From Streptomyces diastatochromogenes (lineage in GTDB: Bacteria; Actinomycetota; Actinomycetes; Streptomycetales; Streptomycetaceae): a DNA stretch of 64,000 nucleotides. Where the stretch lies: contig NZ_MCGQ01000003.1 of assembly GCF_002242805.1 (NCBI RefSeq), positions 1-64,000 on the forward strand, given 5' to 3'. A model generated the notes under the pieces. The model worked only from the letters and a program-made list of their open reading frames with translations. It made no database searches and was not told where the DNA came from. Both the position numbers and the translations under genes were made by a program. This document shows positions 36,503 through 45,151 of the stretch, in pieces. Position 1 is the first letter of the stretch, and each line of letters begins with the position of its first letter.

Positions 36503-37906
36503 TTAAGGAAGGGATCGGGGACGGTTAAAGGTCGAGACCAATTTGCGCGGCCGGCGCCTCCGCACCGCTCCCCGGCGCCCTCTGTCCTCCGGCCCCCGCC
36601 CGTCCAGCTGGAACCAGATCCGCACCTCGGTGCCGCCCAGCACCGAGGAGCCGATGCGGACGTCGCCGCCGGTGGCCTCCGCGAGCCGGCGCACGATATC
36701 GAGGCCGAGACCGGTCGAGCCCGCGCTGCCGGAGCCGCGGCCGCGGGCCATCGCCGCCTCGGGGTCGGGTATGCCCGCCCCCGCGTCGGAGACCAGCACG
36801 ATCACCGCGTCCTCGCCGTTGTGCACGTCGACCGCGAAGGCGGTGCCCTCGGCGGTGTGCCGGAAGACGTTGCCGAGCAGCGCGTCGAGCGCGGCGGCCA
36901 GGTCGGCCCGGGCCACGGGTATGCGCACCGGCCGCTCCACTCCGGCCACCCGCCACTTGCGGCCCTCGTCCTCGGCGAGCGCGGACCAGAACTCCATGCG
37001 CTCGCGGACCACTTCGGCCGCGTCGCACCCGGCGCCGGGCCCGGCCGCCGCGGTCTGCGGCTTGGCCTCCCGGGCCGTGCGGATGATGGTGTCGACCTCC
37101 CGCTCCAGCTGGGCGACGGCCGTCCGGGTCTGCTCGGCGGCCGGACCGCCGCCGAGGGAGGCCGCGTTGAGCCGGAGCACGGTCAGCGGGGTGCGCAGGC
37201 GATGGGAGAGATCCGCCGCCAGCTCTCTCTCGTTCGCGAGGAGCTGTACGACCTGGTCGGCCATGGAGTTGAACGCGACCGCCGCGAGCCTGAGTTCGGT
37301 CGGGCCCTCCTCCGGCACCCGGGCGCCCAGCTTGCCCTCGCCCAGCTCGTGCGCACCCTCGACCAGCCGCTGCGCGGGCCGCACCATGCGCACCCCGAGC
37401 CGGTCGGCGACCGCGACCGAGCCGACGATCAGCGCGAGTCCGACGCCGGCGAGCACCGCCCAGGCCGTGCCGACGCCGTTGCTCATCTCGGACTCGGGGA
37501 CGTACACCTCGACGACCGCGATCGCGGTGGAGCCGAGCGCGACCGGCTGCAGCAGCGTGGAGCCGCCGGTGACCGAGGTGGTGGAAGCGCGGCCCAGCTT
37601 CCGTACGGCCTCGATGTCCCGGTCGGCGGCGCGTTTGCGGCCGAGGTCGAGCGCGGCCTGGCCGTCGGCGGCGGGCAGGTGCACGGCCATCCCGGAGTCG
37701 GCGCCGGCCGAGGCCACCACCCGCTCCAGCTTGTCCCGGTCGGTGGTGATGGACAGTGCGGGGGCGACCGCGGCGGCCTCCCGCTCGGCGTTGGAGAACG
37801 CGCGGTCGCGGGCCATCTCCTTGACGACGAGACCGAGGGGGACGGCGAAGGCGACCACGACCATCGTGGTGACCGCCAGGCACACCTTGACCAGGGCCCA
37901 TCTCAT
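36503..37906 (-). CDS. Membrane sensor histidine kinase
   Basis: This 467-residue kinase has an N-terminal helix (CLAVTTMVVVAFAVPLGLVV), an extracytoplasmic domain of about 130 residues, a second helix (AWAVLAGVGLALIVGSVAV), a HAMP linker, the H-box LAADLSHRLRTPLTVLRLNA with phospho-accepting His, and an ATPase domain (LLGNVFRHTAEGTAFAV, VSDAGAGIPD, GSTGLGLDIVRRLAEATGG). It overlaps the response regulator by ATGA, so they are made together. No sensed signal can be read from the sequence. A basic tail of about 30 residues follows the ATPase domain. Confidence 0.93.
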   Translation of the reverse strand: MRWALVKVCLAVTTMVVVAFAVPLGLVVKEMARDRAFSNAEREAAAVAPALSITTDRDKLERVVASAGADSGMAVHLPAADGQAALDLGRKRAADRDIEAVRKLGRASTTSVTGGSTLLQPVALGSTAIAVVEVYVPESEMSNGVGTAWAVLAGVGLALIVGSVAVADRLGVRMVRPAQRLVEGAHELGEGKLGARVPEEGPTELRLAAVAFNSMADQVVQLLANERELAADLSHRLRTPLTVLRLNAASLGGGPAAEQTRTAVAQLEREVDTIIRTAREAKPQTAAAGPGAGCDAAEVVRERMEFWSALAEDEGRKWRVAGVERPVRIPVARADLAAALDALLGNVFRHTAEGTAFAVDVHNGEDAVIVLVSDAGAGIPDPEAAMARGRGSGSAGSTGLGLDIVRRLAEATGGDVRIGSSVLGGTEVRIWFQLDGRGPEDRGRRGAVRRRRPRKLVSTFNRPRSLP

Positions 37907-38622
37907 CGCGGCGGCTCCCCTTCCCCGTCGGCGAGCACGGGCGGCTCCAGCTTCACGCCGACCCCCCGGAGGGTGTGCAGATAGCGCGGTCGGGCGGCCG
38001 TCTCCCCCAACTTCCGGCGCAACCAGGACAGATGCACGTCGATGGTCTGGTCGTCGCCGTAGGACTGTTGCCAGACCTCGGCGAGGAGTTCCTTGCGGGC
38101 CACGACGACACCGGGGCGGCCGGCGAGGAAGGCGAGCAGGTCGAACTCGCGGCGGGTCAGGTCGAGCCGGACGCCGTCCAGTTCGGCCTGGCGGCGCAGC
38201 GGATCGACGGTCAGCCCGCCGACCCGGATGACGGGCGAGGGCGGGGCCTCCCGGCCGGCGGAGCGAGCCCGGCGCAGCACGGCCGCGATCCGCGCCGACA
38301 GGTGCTCGACCGAGAACGGCTTGGTCAGATAGTCGTCCGCCCCCGCGTTCAACAGCCGCACGATCTCCGTCTCGTCGTCCCGCGCGGTGGCGATGATGAC
38401 GGGCACGTCGGTGATGCCGCGCAGCATCTTCAGGGCCTCGGAGCCGTCCAGGTCGGGCAGTCCGAGGTCCAGGATGACGACGTCGAAACGGAGATGGGCG
38501 ACCTCGCGCAGCGCCTCCAGTGCCGTACCGACGCTGCGCACGGTGTGCGAGGCGTCGGTCAGATGCCGGATGAGCGCCGAGCGTACGAACTGGTCGTCCT
38601 CGACCACGAGCACACTTGCCAT
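37903..38622 (-). CDS. OmpR-family response regulator
   Basis: This 239-residue regulator has a receiver domain (VLVVEDDQFVRSALI; phospho-Asp in FDVVILDLGLPDLDG; Lys in DDYLTKPF) and a C-terminal winged helix (VDPLRRQAELDGVRLDLTRR, RREFDLLAFLA, WLRRKLGETAARPRYLHTLR). It is the first gene of the two-component pair and precedes the kinase by overlap. The promoter presumably lies in the 132-bp gap shared with the divergent secreted protein gene, which also carries a dispersed repeat. Confidence 0.94.
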   Translation of the reverse strand: MASVLVVEDDQFVRSALIRHLTDASHTVRSVGTALEALREVAHLRFDVVILDLGLPDLDGSEALKMLRGITDVPVIIATARDDETEIVRLLNAGADDYLTKPFSVEHLSARIAAVLRRARSAGREAPPSPVIRVGGLTVDPLRRQAELDGVRLDLTRREFDLLAFLAGRPGVVVARKELLAEVWQQSYGDDQTIDVHLSWLRRKLGETAARPRYLHTLRGVGVKLEPPVLADGEGEPPR

Positions 38623-38648
38623 GCGCCGCACCGTACGCCATGCGGTGC

Positions 38649-38688
38649 TGGGGGTCCCCCCGCGCGAGCGAAGCCGAGCGTGGGGGAG
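38649..38688. repeat. Streptomyces dispersed intergenic repeat (inverted-repeat type)
   Basis: TGGGGGTCCCCCCGCGCGAG followed by CGAAGCCGAGCGTGGGGGAG is the familiar stem-loop repeat found between genes in many Streptomyces genomes. Here it sits 27 bases upstream of the response-regulator start, so it lies in the 5' leader or promoter of that gene rather than after a stop codon. Confidence 0.65.
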
Positions 38689-38754
38689 GTCCGGCGCCGT
38701 GGATAACTCGGGGCAAGTGCGCACGGCGGTAACCCTGAGGCAGTATGGCCCGCG

Positions 38755-39261
38755 ATGCGCAGAGGACTCGTACACGTAATGGCGTGGCTGCTCGCTACGG
38801 GCGCGGCGGTCACGCTGTCGTGGTGGGGCGTGCACACGGTGATGGCCGGGACGGCGTACGACCCGCCGCGCGCCCTGCCGATCACGGCGACGGACGCGAC
38901 CACGCAGCGCTCGAAGCCGCCGGACACGCCGACCGCGCGGCCGGCCCCGTCGAGGAGCCCGTCGTCCGAGCCGCCGTCGCCCACAGCGTCCCGGACGCGG
39001 ACCCCCAGCACCAGCCCCTCCCCCACGGCCACCGCCTCCGGCCGGGTCAAGGCCTACGACACCGACGGGGGCCGGGCGGTCTTCGACCTGGGGCCGACGA
39101 GCGCCACGCTCGTCTCGGCGACCCCGGGGACCGGCTGGTCGATGCAGGTGTGGAAGACGGAGACGTGGATCCGGGTGGAGTTCAGCAGCGGCGCGGACCG
39201 GGTGTCGGTGTTCTGCACCTGGCACGACGGGCCGCCGCATGTGGAGGTCGGCACCTACTGA
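38755..39261 (+). CDS. Secreted or membrane-anchored protein with Pro/Thr/Ser stalk
   Basis: This 168-residue protein has an N-terminal hydrophobic segment (LVHVMAWLLATGAAVTLSWW), then a 60-residue linker rich in Pro, Thr and Ser, and a C-terminal beta-rich domain (VKAYDTDGGRAVFDLGPTSA, TPGTGWSMQVWKTETWIRVE) of about 75 residues. No lipobox is present, so it is anchored or cleaved. The family is not recognised. Divergent placement next to the response regulator suggests it may be a target or partner of that two-component system (inference). Confidence 0.7.
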   Translation: MRRGLVHVMAWLLATGAAVTLSWWGVHTVMAGTAYDPPRALPITATDATTQRSKPPDTPTARPAPSRSPSSEPPSPTASRTRTPSTSPSPTATASGRVKAYDTDGGRAVFDLGPTSATLVSATPGTGWSMQVWKTETWIRVEFSSGADRVSVFCTWHDGPPHVEVGTY

Positions 39262-39271
39262 GCCGTCGGCG

Positions 39272-40141
39272 CTAACGGAACACCGAGGGCGGCGGGGCCG
39301 GGGAGGCCACCGCCGCCGCGTCCGTCACGGGTGCGGCGCCGCCGGTGAAGTCGAGGAGCTGCTTGCCGTGTTCGACCCGGGCGGGGTGCGGGTCGGAGGC
39401 GGCGCGGCGGGTGAGTTCGGCGAGCGGGAGCGGGAGGTCGCAGGCGGCCAGGATGGCGTTGCCGAAGCGCTTGCCGCGCAGCACGGCCGGGTCCGCGATC
39501 AGCGCGAGTTCCGGGAAGCGGGCGGCGGCGGTGGCTATCTGGCCGCGCAGATGGGCGAGCGGCGGGCCGTCGGCGAGGTTGGCGGCGTAGACACCGGTGG
39601 GCTTCAGGGCCCGGCGGACCTCGTCCAGGAACTCGGTGGAGGTGAGGTGGGCGGGGGTCCGGGCGCCGCTGAAGACATCGGCGATGACCAGGTCGGCCCA
39701 GCCGTCCGGCACCTTGGCAAGACCTTCGCGGGCGTCCGCCGCCCGCACCCGTATCCGGGCGTTCGGGTCCAGCGGCAGCTCGCGGCGGACCAGTTGGACC
39801 AGGGCCGCGTCCCGCTCGACGACCTGCTGGGTGGAGCGGGGGCGGGTGGCGGCGACGTACCGGGCGAGGGTGAGGGCGCCGCCGCCGAGGTGCACCGCCT
39901 GCACCGGCTTTCCGGGCGGGGCGACGAGGTCGATGACATGGCCGAGGCGGCGCTGGTACTCGAAGGAGAGGTACTCCGGGTCGTCCAGGTCGACGTGCGA
40001 CTGGGGCGCCCCGTCGATCAGCAGCGTCCAGGCCCGGGCGCGGTCCGGGTCGGGTATGAGCTGCGCGAGCCCGCCGTCGACCGTCTCCACCACGGCCTCG
40101 ACGGCGGCCGACCTGCGCCGGTTGTTCCTGGACCTGCCCAT
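39272..40141 (-). CDS. Spermidine-synthase-like SAM-dependent protein
   Basis: This 289-residue soluble protein has the spermidine synthase fold: an N-terminal beta region (AWTLLIDGAPQSHVDLDDPE), HLGGGALTLARYVAATRP as SAM-site motif I, ERDAALVQLVRRELPL (acidic ribose-binding loop), and DLVIADVFSGARTP with the Asp at the aminopropyl-transfer position. Such proteins in actinobacteria often lack true polyamine synthase activity. No adjacent polyamine genes are seen. It converges with the small secreted protein with a 10-bp gap. Confidence 0.8.
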   Translation of the reverse strand: MGRSRNNRRRSAAVEAVVETVDGGLAQLIPDPDRARAWTLLIDGAPQSHVDLDDPEYLSFEYQRRLGHVIDLVAPPGKPVQAVHLGGGALTLARYVAATRPRSTQQVVERDAALVQLVRRELPLDPNARIRVRAADAREGLAKVPDGWADLVIADVFSGARTPAHLTSTEFLDEVRRALKPTGVYAANLADGPPLAHLRGQIATAAARFPELALIADPAVLRGKRFGNAILAACDLPLPLAELTRRAASDPHPARVEHGKQLLDFTGGAAPVTDAAAVASPAPPPSVFR

Positions 40142-40175
40142 CGGTCCATTTTCGCAGCTGCCGCGGGTGCCCGCT

Positions 40176-40595
40176 TCACCGGCAGCTGTCGGCCGCCTTG
40201 ATCAGCCGGGCCGCCTCCCCGAGGGCCCGGCGCAGCACCACCGGGTCGGTCGCGAGGTCGGACTCGCCGGGCGGCACCAGCCAGTCCGAGCCCTCCACCG
40301 GCGGCTCCGGGGTCAGCCGCAGCCCCCGCCCGTCGGTCTCGGTGCAGGTGCTGCCCGGTACGTCCCAGCAGGCGGCGGTGCCCGCCGGCACCAGGAAGCC
40401 GAGGGTGTCGCATCCGTCGTCGTGCAGGACGGGCCCCACGGCCTCCCCGGCCCCCCGCCGCAGGATGTCGACCGCCTCCAGCCCCTGCCGGGTCGGCACC
40501 GTGACGAGGTCGCAGGCCGCGTCGCCCGCCGTCATCGGCGGCGTCGCGACCGGCGTATCCGGCATACAAGGATCGTTGCTCTGGCTGGTCTCCAT
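40176..40595 (-). CDS. Small protein resembling the Streptomyces primase/polymerase-like N-terminal fold
   Basis: This 139-residue protein has no signal or membrane segment. Its middle, DLVTVPTRQGLEAVDILRRG followed by AGEAVGPVLHDDGCDTLGFLVP, and its end, RLTPEPPVEGSDWLVPPGE, resemble the layout of a family of short Streptomyces proteins annotated as bifunctional DNA primase/polymerase, N-terminal. Catalytic acidic triads are not visible, so activity is doubtful. The same fold-like pattern recurs in the gene at 48858. The start at ATG 40595 is chosen; the reading frame stays open to 40655. It lies 34 bp downstream of nothing and 34 bp upstream of the synthase-like gene. Confidence 0.5.
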   Translation of the reverse strand: METSQSNDPCMPDTPVATPPMTAGDAACDLVTVPTRQGLEAVDILRRGAGEAVGPVLHDDGCDTLGFLVPAGTAACWDVPGSTCTETDGRGLRLTPEPPVEGSDWLVPPGESDLATDPVVLRRALGEAARLIKAADSCR

Positions 40596-40860
40596 GCCGG
40601 CCTCCACCACGCCGCCCTGTTGCAGTCCACGGAGTCCAACGCGCGAGCGCGTCAACGGCTACGGCGCAAGTGCGCCGCAAAGGATGGCAGTTCATGGCAG
40701 ATCATGGATGAGATATCCGGTTTGTAGCTAAACAAAGCGTGGCGGGTCCGACACAGCAGGTACGTTCTTGCTCGCCGGAACCAGGGTGTCACAGGACAAC
40801 TCAGCCCGAATCCACTCCGGATCCGGCATGGTTCGACGGTTCGCACGAGAGGACCCGGCC

Positions 40861-42330
40861 ATGGCGTCGTCAACCGAGACCTCGTCACAGCCCGAACGGC
40901 CACCCCGGCCGAACCTCGCCTTCCGGCAGCTGCGCGGCCGGCGCTCACCGGCCGAGTTCGCGGCACTGGTGCGGCGGGCCGCCCGCGAGATCGGTGAGCG
41001 GGTGAGCTGTGACGCGCGCTACATCGGCAGGGTCGAGGCGGGTGAGATCCGCTGTCCCAACTACGCGTACGAACGGGTGTTCCTGCACATGTTCCCCGGC
41101 CGCACGCTCACCGACCTCGGCTTCGCGCCGCGCTCCTCCGTCCGCGGACGCGCGGCGCGTCCGCCCGGGGAGGCGCCCCCGGCGCTCGGCACCGCTGAGA
41201 CGCGGGGGGCGTGCGAGCCGTATGACACACCGGACCGGTACGACCCGCAGAACCCGTACGACCCGCACGAGCCGTACGAGAACGACCACTTGGACCACGA
41301 GGAGAGCGACGTGCTGCGTCGCGCATTCATGACCGGCGGAGGCGCCACGGTTGCCGCCGCCACGCTGAGCCCGTTGGGGCTCACCACCGACGCCGTGGCG
41401 GCGGCCCGGCCGCCACGCCGCGCCGGAACCCCCGAGGCGGCCGCCCTGGAGGAGGCCGTCCGCCGCATCCGGCTGCTCGACGACCGGCACGGCGCGGACG
41501 GCCTGTACCGGCGCGCGGCAGCGCCACTGCGCGCCGCCTACGCGCTCCTGGACGCCGGAGCGACCCGGCAGACGACCGCCGAGCGACTACACTCGGGCGC
41601 CGGTGAACTCGCCATCTCCGTGGGCTGGCTGGCCCACGACTCCGGGCGCTTCGACGACGCCCGCTCGCACTACGCGGAGGCGCTCGCGACCGCCCGGATG
41701 ACCGGCGACCCCGGTCTGGAGGCCCACGCGTTCTGCAACACGGCGTTCCTGGCCCGCGACGCCGGACGCCCCCGCGAGGCGGTGCGCGCCGCGCAGGCCG
41801 CCCAGCGCGTCGCCCGCCCGCTGGGCTCCCCCCGTCTGATGTCCCTGCTCGCCCTGCGCGAGGCGGGCGGCTGGGCGGGGCTCGCCGACCGCACCGGCTG
41901 CGAACAGGCACTGGCCCGGGCCCAGGCCCTCTTCGAGCGGGGCCACTCGGACGCCGACGCCGAGTGGATGAGCTTCTACGGAGAGGCCGAGCTGGAGGGT
42001 CTTGAGGCGCAGTGCTGGTCGACGCTGGGCGACTGGCGGCGCGCGTCCCGGCACGCGCGCCGTGCGGCGGACCTCCAGGACCCGCACTTCACCCGCAACA
42101 TCGCCCTCTACACCGCCGAACTCGCCGACGACCTGGCCCGCGAGGGCCGCCCCGACGAGGCGGCCGCCGCCGCGCTGCACGTCCTGTCCCTGCTGGACCA
42201 GGTCCAGTCCTCCCGCATCCAGACGATGCTGGCGGGGACGGCACGGGTGTTGCTGCCGCATCGGCGGGCTTCGGGGGTGTCGGACTTCCTGGACCGCCAT
42301 GCTTCGCTGCCGCGGGCCGGGCGGGGGTAG
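40861..42330 (+). CDS. NsdA-like TPR regulator with XRE-type DNA-binding region
   Basis: This 489-residue protein starts with a helical DNA-binding region (NLAFRQLRGRRSPAEFAALV, then VSCDARYIGRVEAGEIRCPN), a low-complexity stretch with repeating YD/DP units (about 120-150), and TPR-type helical repeats from about residue 200 (SGRFDDARSHYAEALATARM; RHARRAADL). Layout and sequence resemble NsdA, a negative regulator of sporulation and antibiotic production, so it may be a paralogue. GAGAGGA seven bases upstream supports ATG 40861. Single-gene transcript likely. A short RAFMTGGGATVAAATLSPLG segment mid-protein resembles a hydrophobic signal but is internal. Confidence 0.78.
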   Translation: MASSTETSSQPERPPRPNLAFRQLRGRRSPAEFAALVRRAAREIGERVSCDARYIGRVEAGEIRCPNYAYERVFLHMFPGRTLTDLGFAPRSSVRGRAARPPGEAPPALGTAETRGACEPYDTPDRYDPQNPYDPHEPYENDHLDHEESDVLRRAFMTGGGATVAAATLSPLGLTTDAVAAARPPRRAGTPEAAALEEAVRRIRLLDDRHGADGLYRRAAAPLRAAYALLDAGATRQTTAERLHSGAGELAISVGWLAHDSGRFDDARSHYAEALATARMTGDPGLEAHAFCNTAFLARDAGRPREAVRAAQAAQRVARPLGSPRLMSLLALREAGGWAGLADRTGCEQALARAQALFERGHSDADAEWMSFYGEAELEGLEAQCWSTLGDWRRASRHARRAADLQDPHFTRNIALYTAELADDLAREGRPDEAAAAALHVLSLLDQVQSSRIQTMLAGTARVLLPHRRASGVSDFLDRHASLPRAGRG

Positions 42331-42348
42331 GAGCGGGGGCTGTACCGG

Positions 42349-42945
42349 CTACCCCGCCAAGTGCCCCAAGTCGTTCCAGCTCTCGATCGCCGGCTCGCCG
42401 TAGGCCCAGCCCAGTATCGAAAGGGAGGTCGGGTTCAGGCGTATGCGGGCCGCGAAGTCCAGGGGCAGGCCGAGCCACCGTGCGCCGATGGACCGCAGGA
42501 TGTGCCCGTGGGCGAAGACCAGTACGTCACGGTCGGCCGAGCGGGCCCAGGCCACGACCTCGTCCGCGCGCGCGGTGACCTCGGCGATGGTCTCGCCCTC
42601 GGGGACGCCGTCCCGCCAGATCAGCCACCCCGGCCGCACGGCCTGGATCTCGGCGGGCGTCATGCCCTCGTACGCGCCGTAGTCCCATTCCATGAGCGTG
42701 TCCCAGGACTCGGCACGCTCACCGAACCCGGCCAGCTCGCACGTCTCACGCGCGCGTGCCAGCGGACTGGTCCGCACCTCGACACCCGGCAGCCCGTCCA
42801 GCGGAGGGCGATGCAGCCGCTCGCCGAGCAGCTTGGCCCCGCGCCGGCCCTCCTCCAGGAGCGGCACATCGGTCCTGCCGGTGTGCTTGCCGGACAGCGA
42901 CCATGCCGTCTGTCCGTGCCGGGCCAGCAGGATGCGCGGTGCCAT
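42349..42945 (-). CDS. Histidine phosphatase (phosphoglycerate-mutase-like)
   Basis: This 198-residue branch-1 histidine phosphatase has the catalytic RHG in [15 protein letters not shown], an Arg in the loop [12 protein letters not shown], the acid Glu in [12 protein letters not shown], and the second His in [19 protein letters not shown]. Substrate cannot be predicted; related proteins include acid phosphatases and CobC-type enzymes. Converges with the NsdA-like gene across 18 bp. Confidence 0.9.
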   Translation of the reverse strand: MAPRILLARHGQTAWSLSGKHTGRTDVPLLEEGRRGAKLLGERLHRPPLDGLPGVEVRTSPLARARETCELAGFGERAESWDTLMEWDYGAYEGMTPAEIQAVRPGWLIWRDGVPEGETIAEVTARADEVVAWARSADRDVLVFAHGHILRSIGARWLGLPLDFAARIRLNPTSLSILGWAYGEPAIESWNDLGHLAG

Positions 42946-43116
42946 GGGGGACCTTTCCAGAAGCAGGGAGGGGTCCCTCCATCATCGCAGGGGCAACCCA
43001 CCGCGCGATCTCGGCGTCTTTGAGGGCTGAAGCGCCCGCATGGCCGGGATATGGACACCGTAAAGTGGCACGGTCGCCCGTCGGGGCGCACCAGGCAGAA
43101 GGGGGAGGGCGATCGG

Positions 43117-44061
43117 ATGCCGCAGACCGAGACACCGGGCACCGAGGTGGCCCCGCGAACCCGGCTGCGGTGGTGGACCGAGCTGCCCCTGATCCTGCTG
43201 GTCTACGGCTGCTACTCGGCCGGCCGCCTCCTCGCGCGGGGTGACGTCTCCACCGCCGTCGACCACGGCCTGGCCATCCTGCGCATCGAGAAGGCCCTGT
43301 ACCTCAACGCCGAGCACCCGCTCAACCGGCTGTTCACGCGCGAGGCGTGGCTCGGCGTACCGGCCGACTTCTGGTACGCCTCCCTGCACTACCTGGTCAC
43401 GCCCGTCATCCTCGTCTGGCTGTTCCGGGCCCGCGCCGAGCACTACCGGGCGGCCCGCACCTGGCTGATGACGTCCACGTTCATCGGCCTGATCGGCTTC
43501 ACCCTGCTGCCCACCTGCCCGCCTCGTCTGCTCGCCGACGGCCACGGCTTCGTCGACACGATGGCCCAGTACAGCTCGTACGGCTGGTGGGGCGGCGAGG
43601 CCAGCGCGCCGCGCGGCATGGGCGGCATGACCAACCAGTACGCGGCGATGCCGAGCCTGCATGTCGGCTGGGCGCTGTGGTGCGGGGTCATGCTGTGGCG
43701 GTACGGCGGCACCCGCCTCACGAAGGCCCTCGGCGTCGCCTACCCGCTGGTGACCGCGATCGTCGTCATGGGCACCGCCAACCACTACTCCCTGGACGCG
43801 GTCGCCGGTGTCGCGGTGATGGGCGTGGGCCTGCTGCTCGCGCCGCGCGTGCTGCGCGGTGCGGATCTGCTGCGGGCCCGCTTCGAGCGCCGTACCCCAG
43901 CGGTCCCTTCGGGCACGGGTTCCCCGATTGTCAGTGGCGGATGCCAGACTTCCGCGGGTGAGCGAATTCCACGGCAGCGCGAGTCGCAGCTCGCATCCGC
44001 AGCCGAACCGGACGGCTCCCCCAGCGACGCAGGGGAAGAGGCTCCGGCAGCGGCTCGCTGA
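43117..44061 (+). CDS. PAP2-superfamily membrane phosphatase/transferase
   Basis: This 314-residue protein has about six membrane helices. The PAP2 core motifs are present: MPSLHVGWALWCGVMLW (His) and TANHYSLDAVAGVAVMGVG (His/Asp), with FTLLPTCPPRLL before them. This is the PAP2_3 type seen in inositol-phosphoceramide synthase-like proteins; a lipid phosphate substrate is probable. GGGGGAGG upstream supports ATG 43117. The last ~35 residues after the final helix are polar and overlap the next gene by 104 bases in another frame, so they may be unconstrained. Confidence 0.85.
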   Translation: MPQTETPGTEVAPRTRLRWWTELPLILLVYGCYSAGRLLARGDVSTAVDHGLAILRIEKALYLNAEHPLNRLFTREAWLGVPADFWYASLHYLVTPVILVWLFRARAEHYRAARTWLMTSTFIGLIGFTLLPTCPPRLLADGHGFVDTMAQYSSYGWWGGEASAPRGMGGMTNQYAAMPSLHVGWALWCGVMLWRYGGTRLTKALGVAYPLVTAIVVMGTANHYSLDAVAGVAVMGVGLLLAPRVLRGADLLRARFERRTPAVPSGTGSPIVSGGCQTSAGERIPRQRESQLASAAEPDGSPSDAGEEAPAAAR

Positions 44062-45151
44062 GCTGCGCGGTCCCGACGTACCGGCCAAGGCCCTGGACGC
44101 GCGCGCCCTCGCGGCGCTCGCCGCGAACCCCGGGTGCCGCAGGCGGGCGATCCTGGACGGCGCCGGAGTGGACAAGGCGGCGCTGGCCGGCGCGCTGGGC
44201 GCGCCCTCCGGCTTCGGGCAGTCGCAGTTCGCGCTGACCCGGGGCAACGCGTTCGAGGCACGGGTGAAGGCGGACGGCGGCGCCGAACTGCTGCGGCTGG
44301 TCCACACACGGCTCGACCCGGGCGCGGAACCGCCCGCCGGAGCGGCCGTCCCCGACCTGTCCGCGCTCGGCCCCGAGGGCCGGACGGCCCGTACGGCGCT
44401 GGCGCTGCGTGAGGCCGTGGCCGCGGGCGGCTGGACGCTGCTGGACCACCCGATGCTGGCGCTGGACGTGGCGGGCTCGCTCGCGTTCCTGGAGCCGGAC
44501 GCGGTGGTGGTGCACCCGGACGGCAGCTGGACGGTCGTGGAGATCAAGTCCTTCCCGATGCTGGACGGTTCGGCCGACCCGGCGAAGGTGGGCGCGGCCG
44601 CCCGGCAGGCGGCGGTGTACGTGCTGGCCCTGGAGGAGGTCGCGGCCCGTCTCGACCACCCCGCTCCCCGGGTACGGCACCGGGTGCTGCTGGTGTGCCC
44701 GAAGGACTTCTCCAACCTGGCCACCGCCTCCGCCGTGGACGTGCGCAAGCAGCGCGCTGTCACCGCCCGCCAGCTGGCCCGGCTCACCCGCATCGAGGAG
44801 ATCGCCGACGCCCTGCCCGAGGGCGTGTGCTTCGCACCGGACCGCCCGGCCGAGGAGCTGACGGCGGCCGTCGAGACGGTCCCGGCGACATACGCGCCCG
44901 AGTGCCTGTCGGCCTGCGAACTGGCCTTCCACTGCCGGGAACGCGCCGGCGCGGCGGACGCCGTGACCCGCCTCGGCCGCCCCCTGCGGGCCGAGCTGGG
45001 CGGCCTGACCACGGTCGAGGACGTCCTCGCGGCGGCCCGCGGCGACAGCGGCGACCCCGACGACCCGACGGTGGCCGCGCTGCGCCGGGCGGCGGCCCTG
45101 CGCGCGGAGGCACTCGCCACGGCCGGCCGGGCGGTGGCCCCGTGTCCCTGA
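43958..45151 (+). CDS. Cas4/Dna2-like Fe-S RecB-family nuclease
   Basis: This 397-residue protein shows RecB/PD-(D/E)XK motifs: GNAFEARV (Glu 100), Asp 181 in FLEPDAVVVHPD, Glu 195-x-Lys 197 in WTVVEIKSFP, and the QxxxY motif (ARQAAVYVLA, Gln 217/Tyr 221). Four cysteines fit an Fe-S cluster as in Cas4, AddB and Dna2: Cys 60 in NPGCRRRAIL (the CxR-x-L motif before the nuclease core) and Cys 316, 320, 326 (ECLSACELAFHCRE). It starts at GTG 43958, inside the PAP2 gene, and is coupled to the next gene by a 10-base overlap. The start lacks a clear ribosome site. Probable DNA end processing. Confidence 0.82.
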   Translation: MSEFHGSASRSSHPQPNRTAPPATQGKRLRQRLAELRGPDVPAKALDARALAALAANPGCRRRAILDGAGVDKAALAGALGAPSGFGQSQFALTRGNAFEARVKADGGAELLRLVHTRLDPGAEPPAGAAVPDLSALGPEGRTARTALALREAVAAGGWTLLDHPMLALDVAGSLAFLEPDAVVVHPDGSWTVVEIKSFPMLDGSADPAKVGAAARQAAVYVLALEEVAARLDHPAPRVRHRVLLVCPKDFSNLATASAVDVRKQRAVTARQLARLTRIEEIADALPEGVCFAPDRPAEELTAAVETVPATYAPECLSACELAFHCRERAGAADAVTRLGRPLRAELGGLTTVEDVLAAARGDSGDPDDPTVAALRRAAALRAEALATAGRAVAPCP

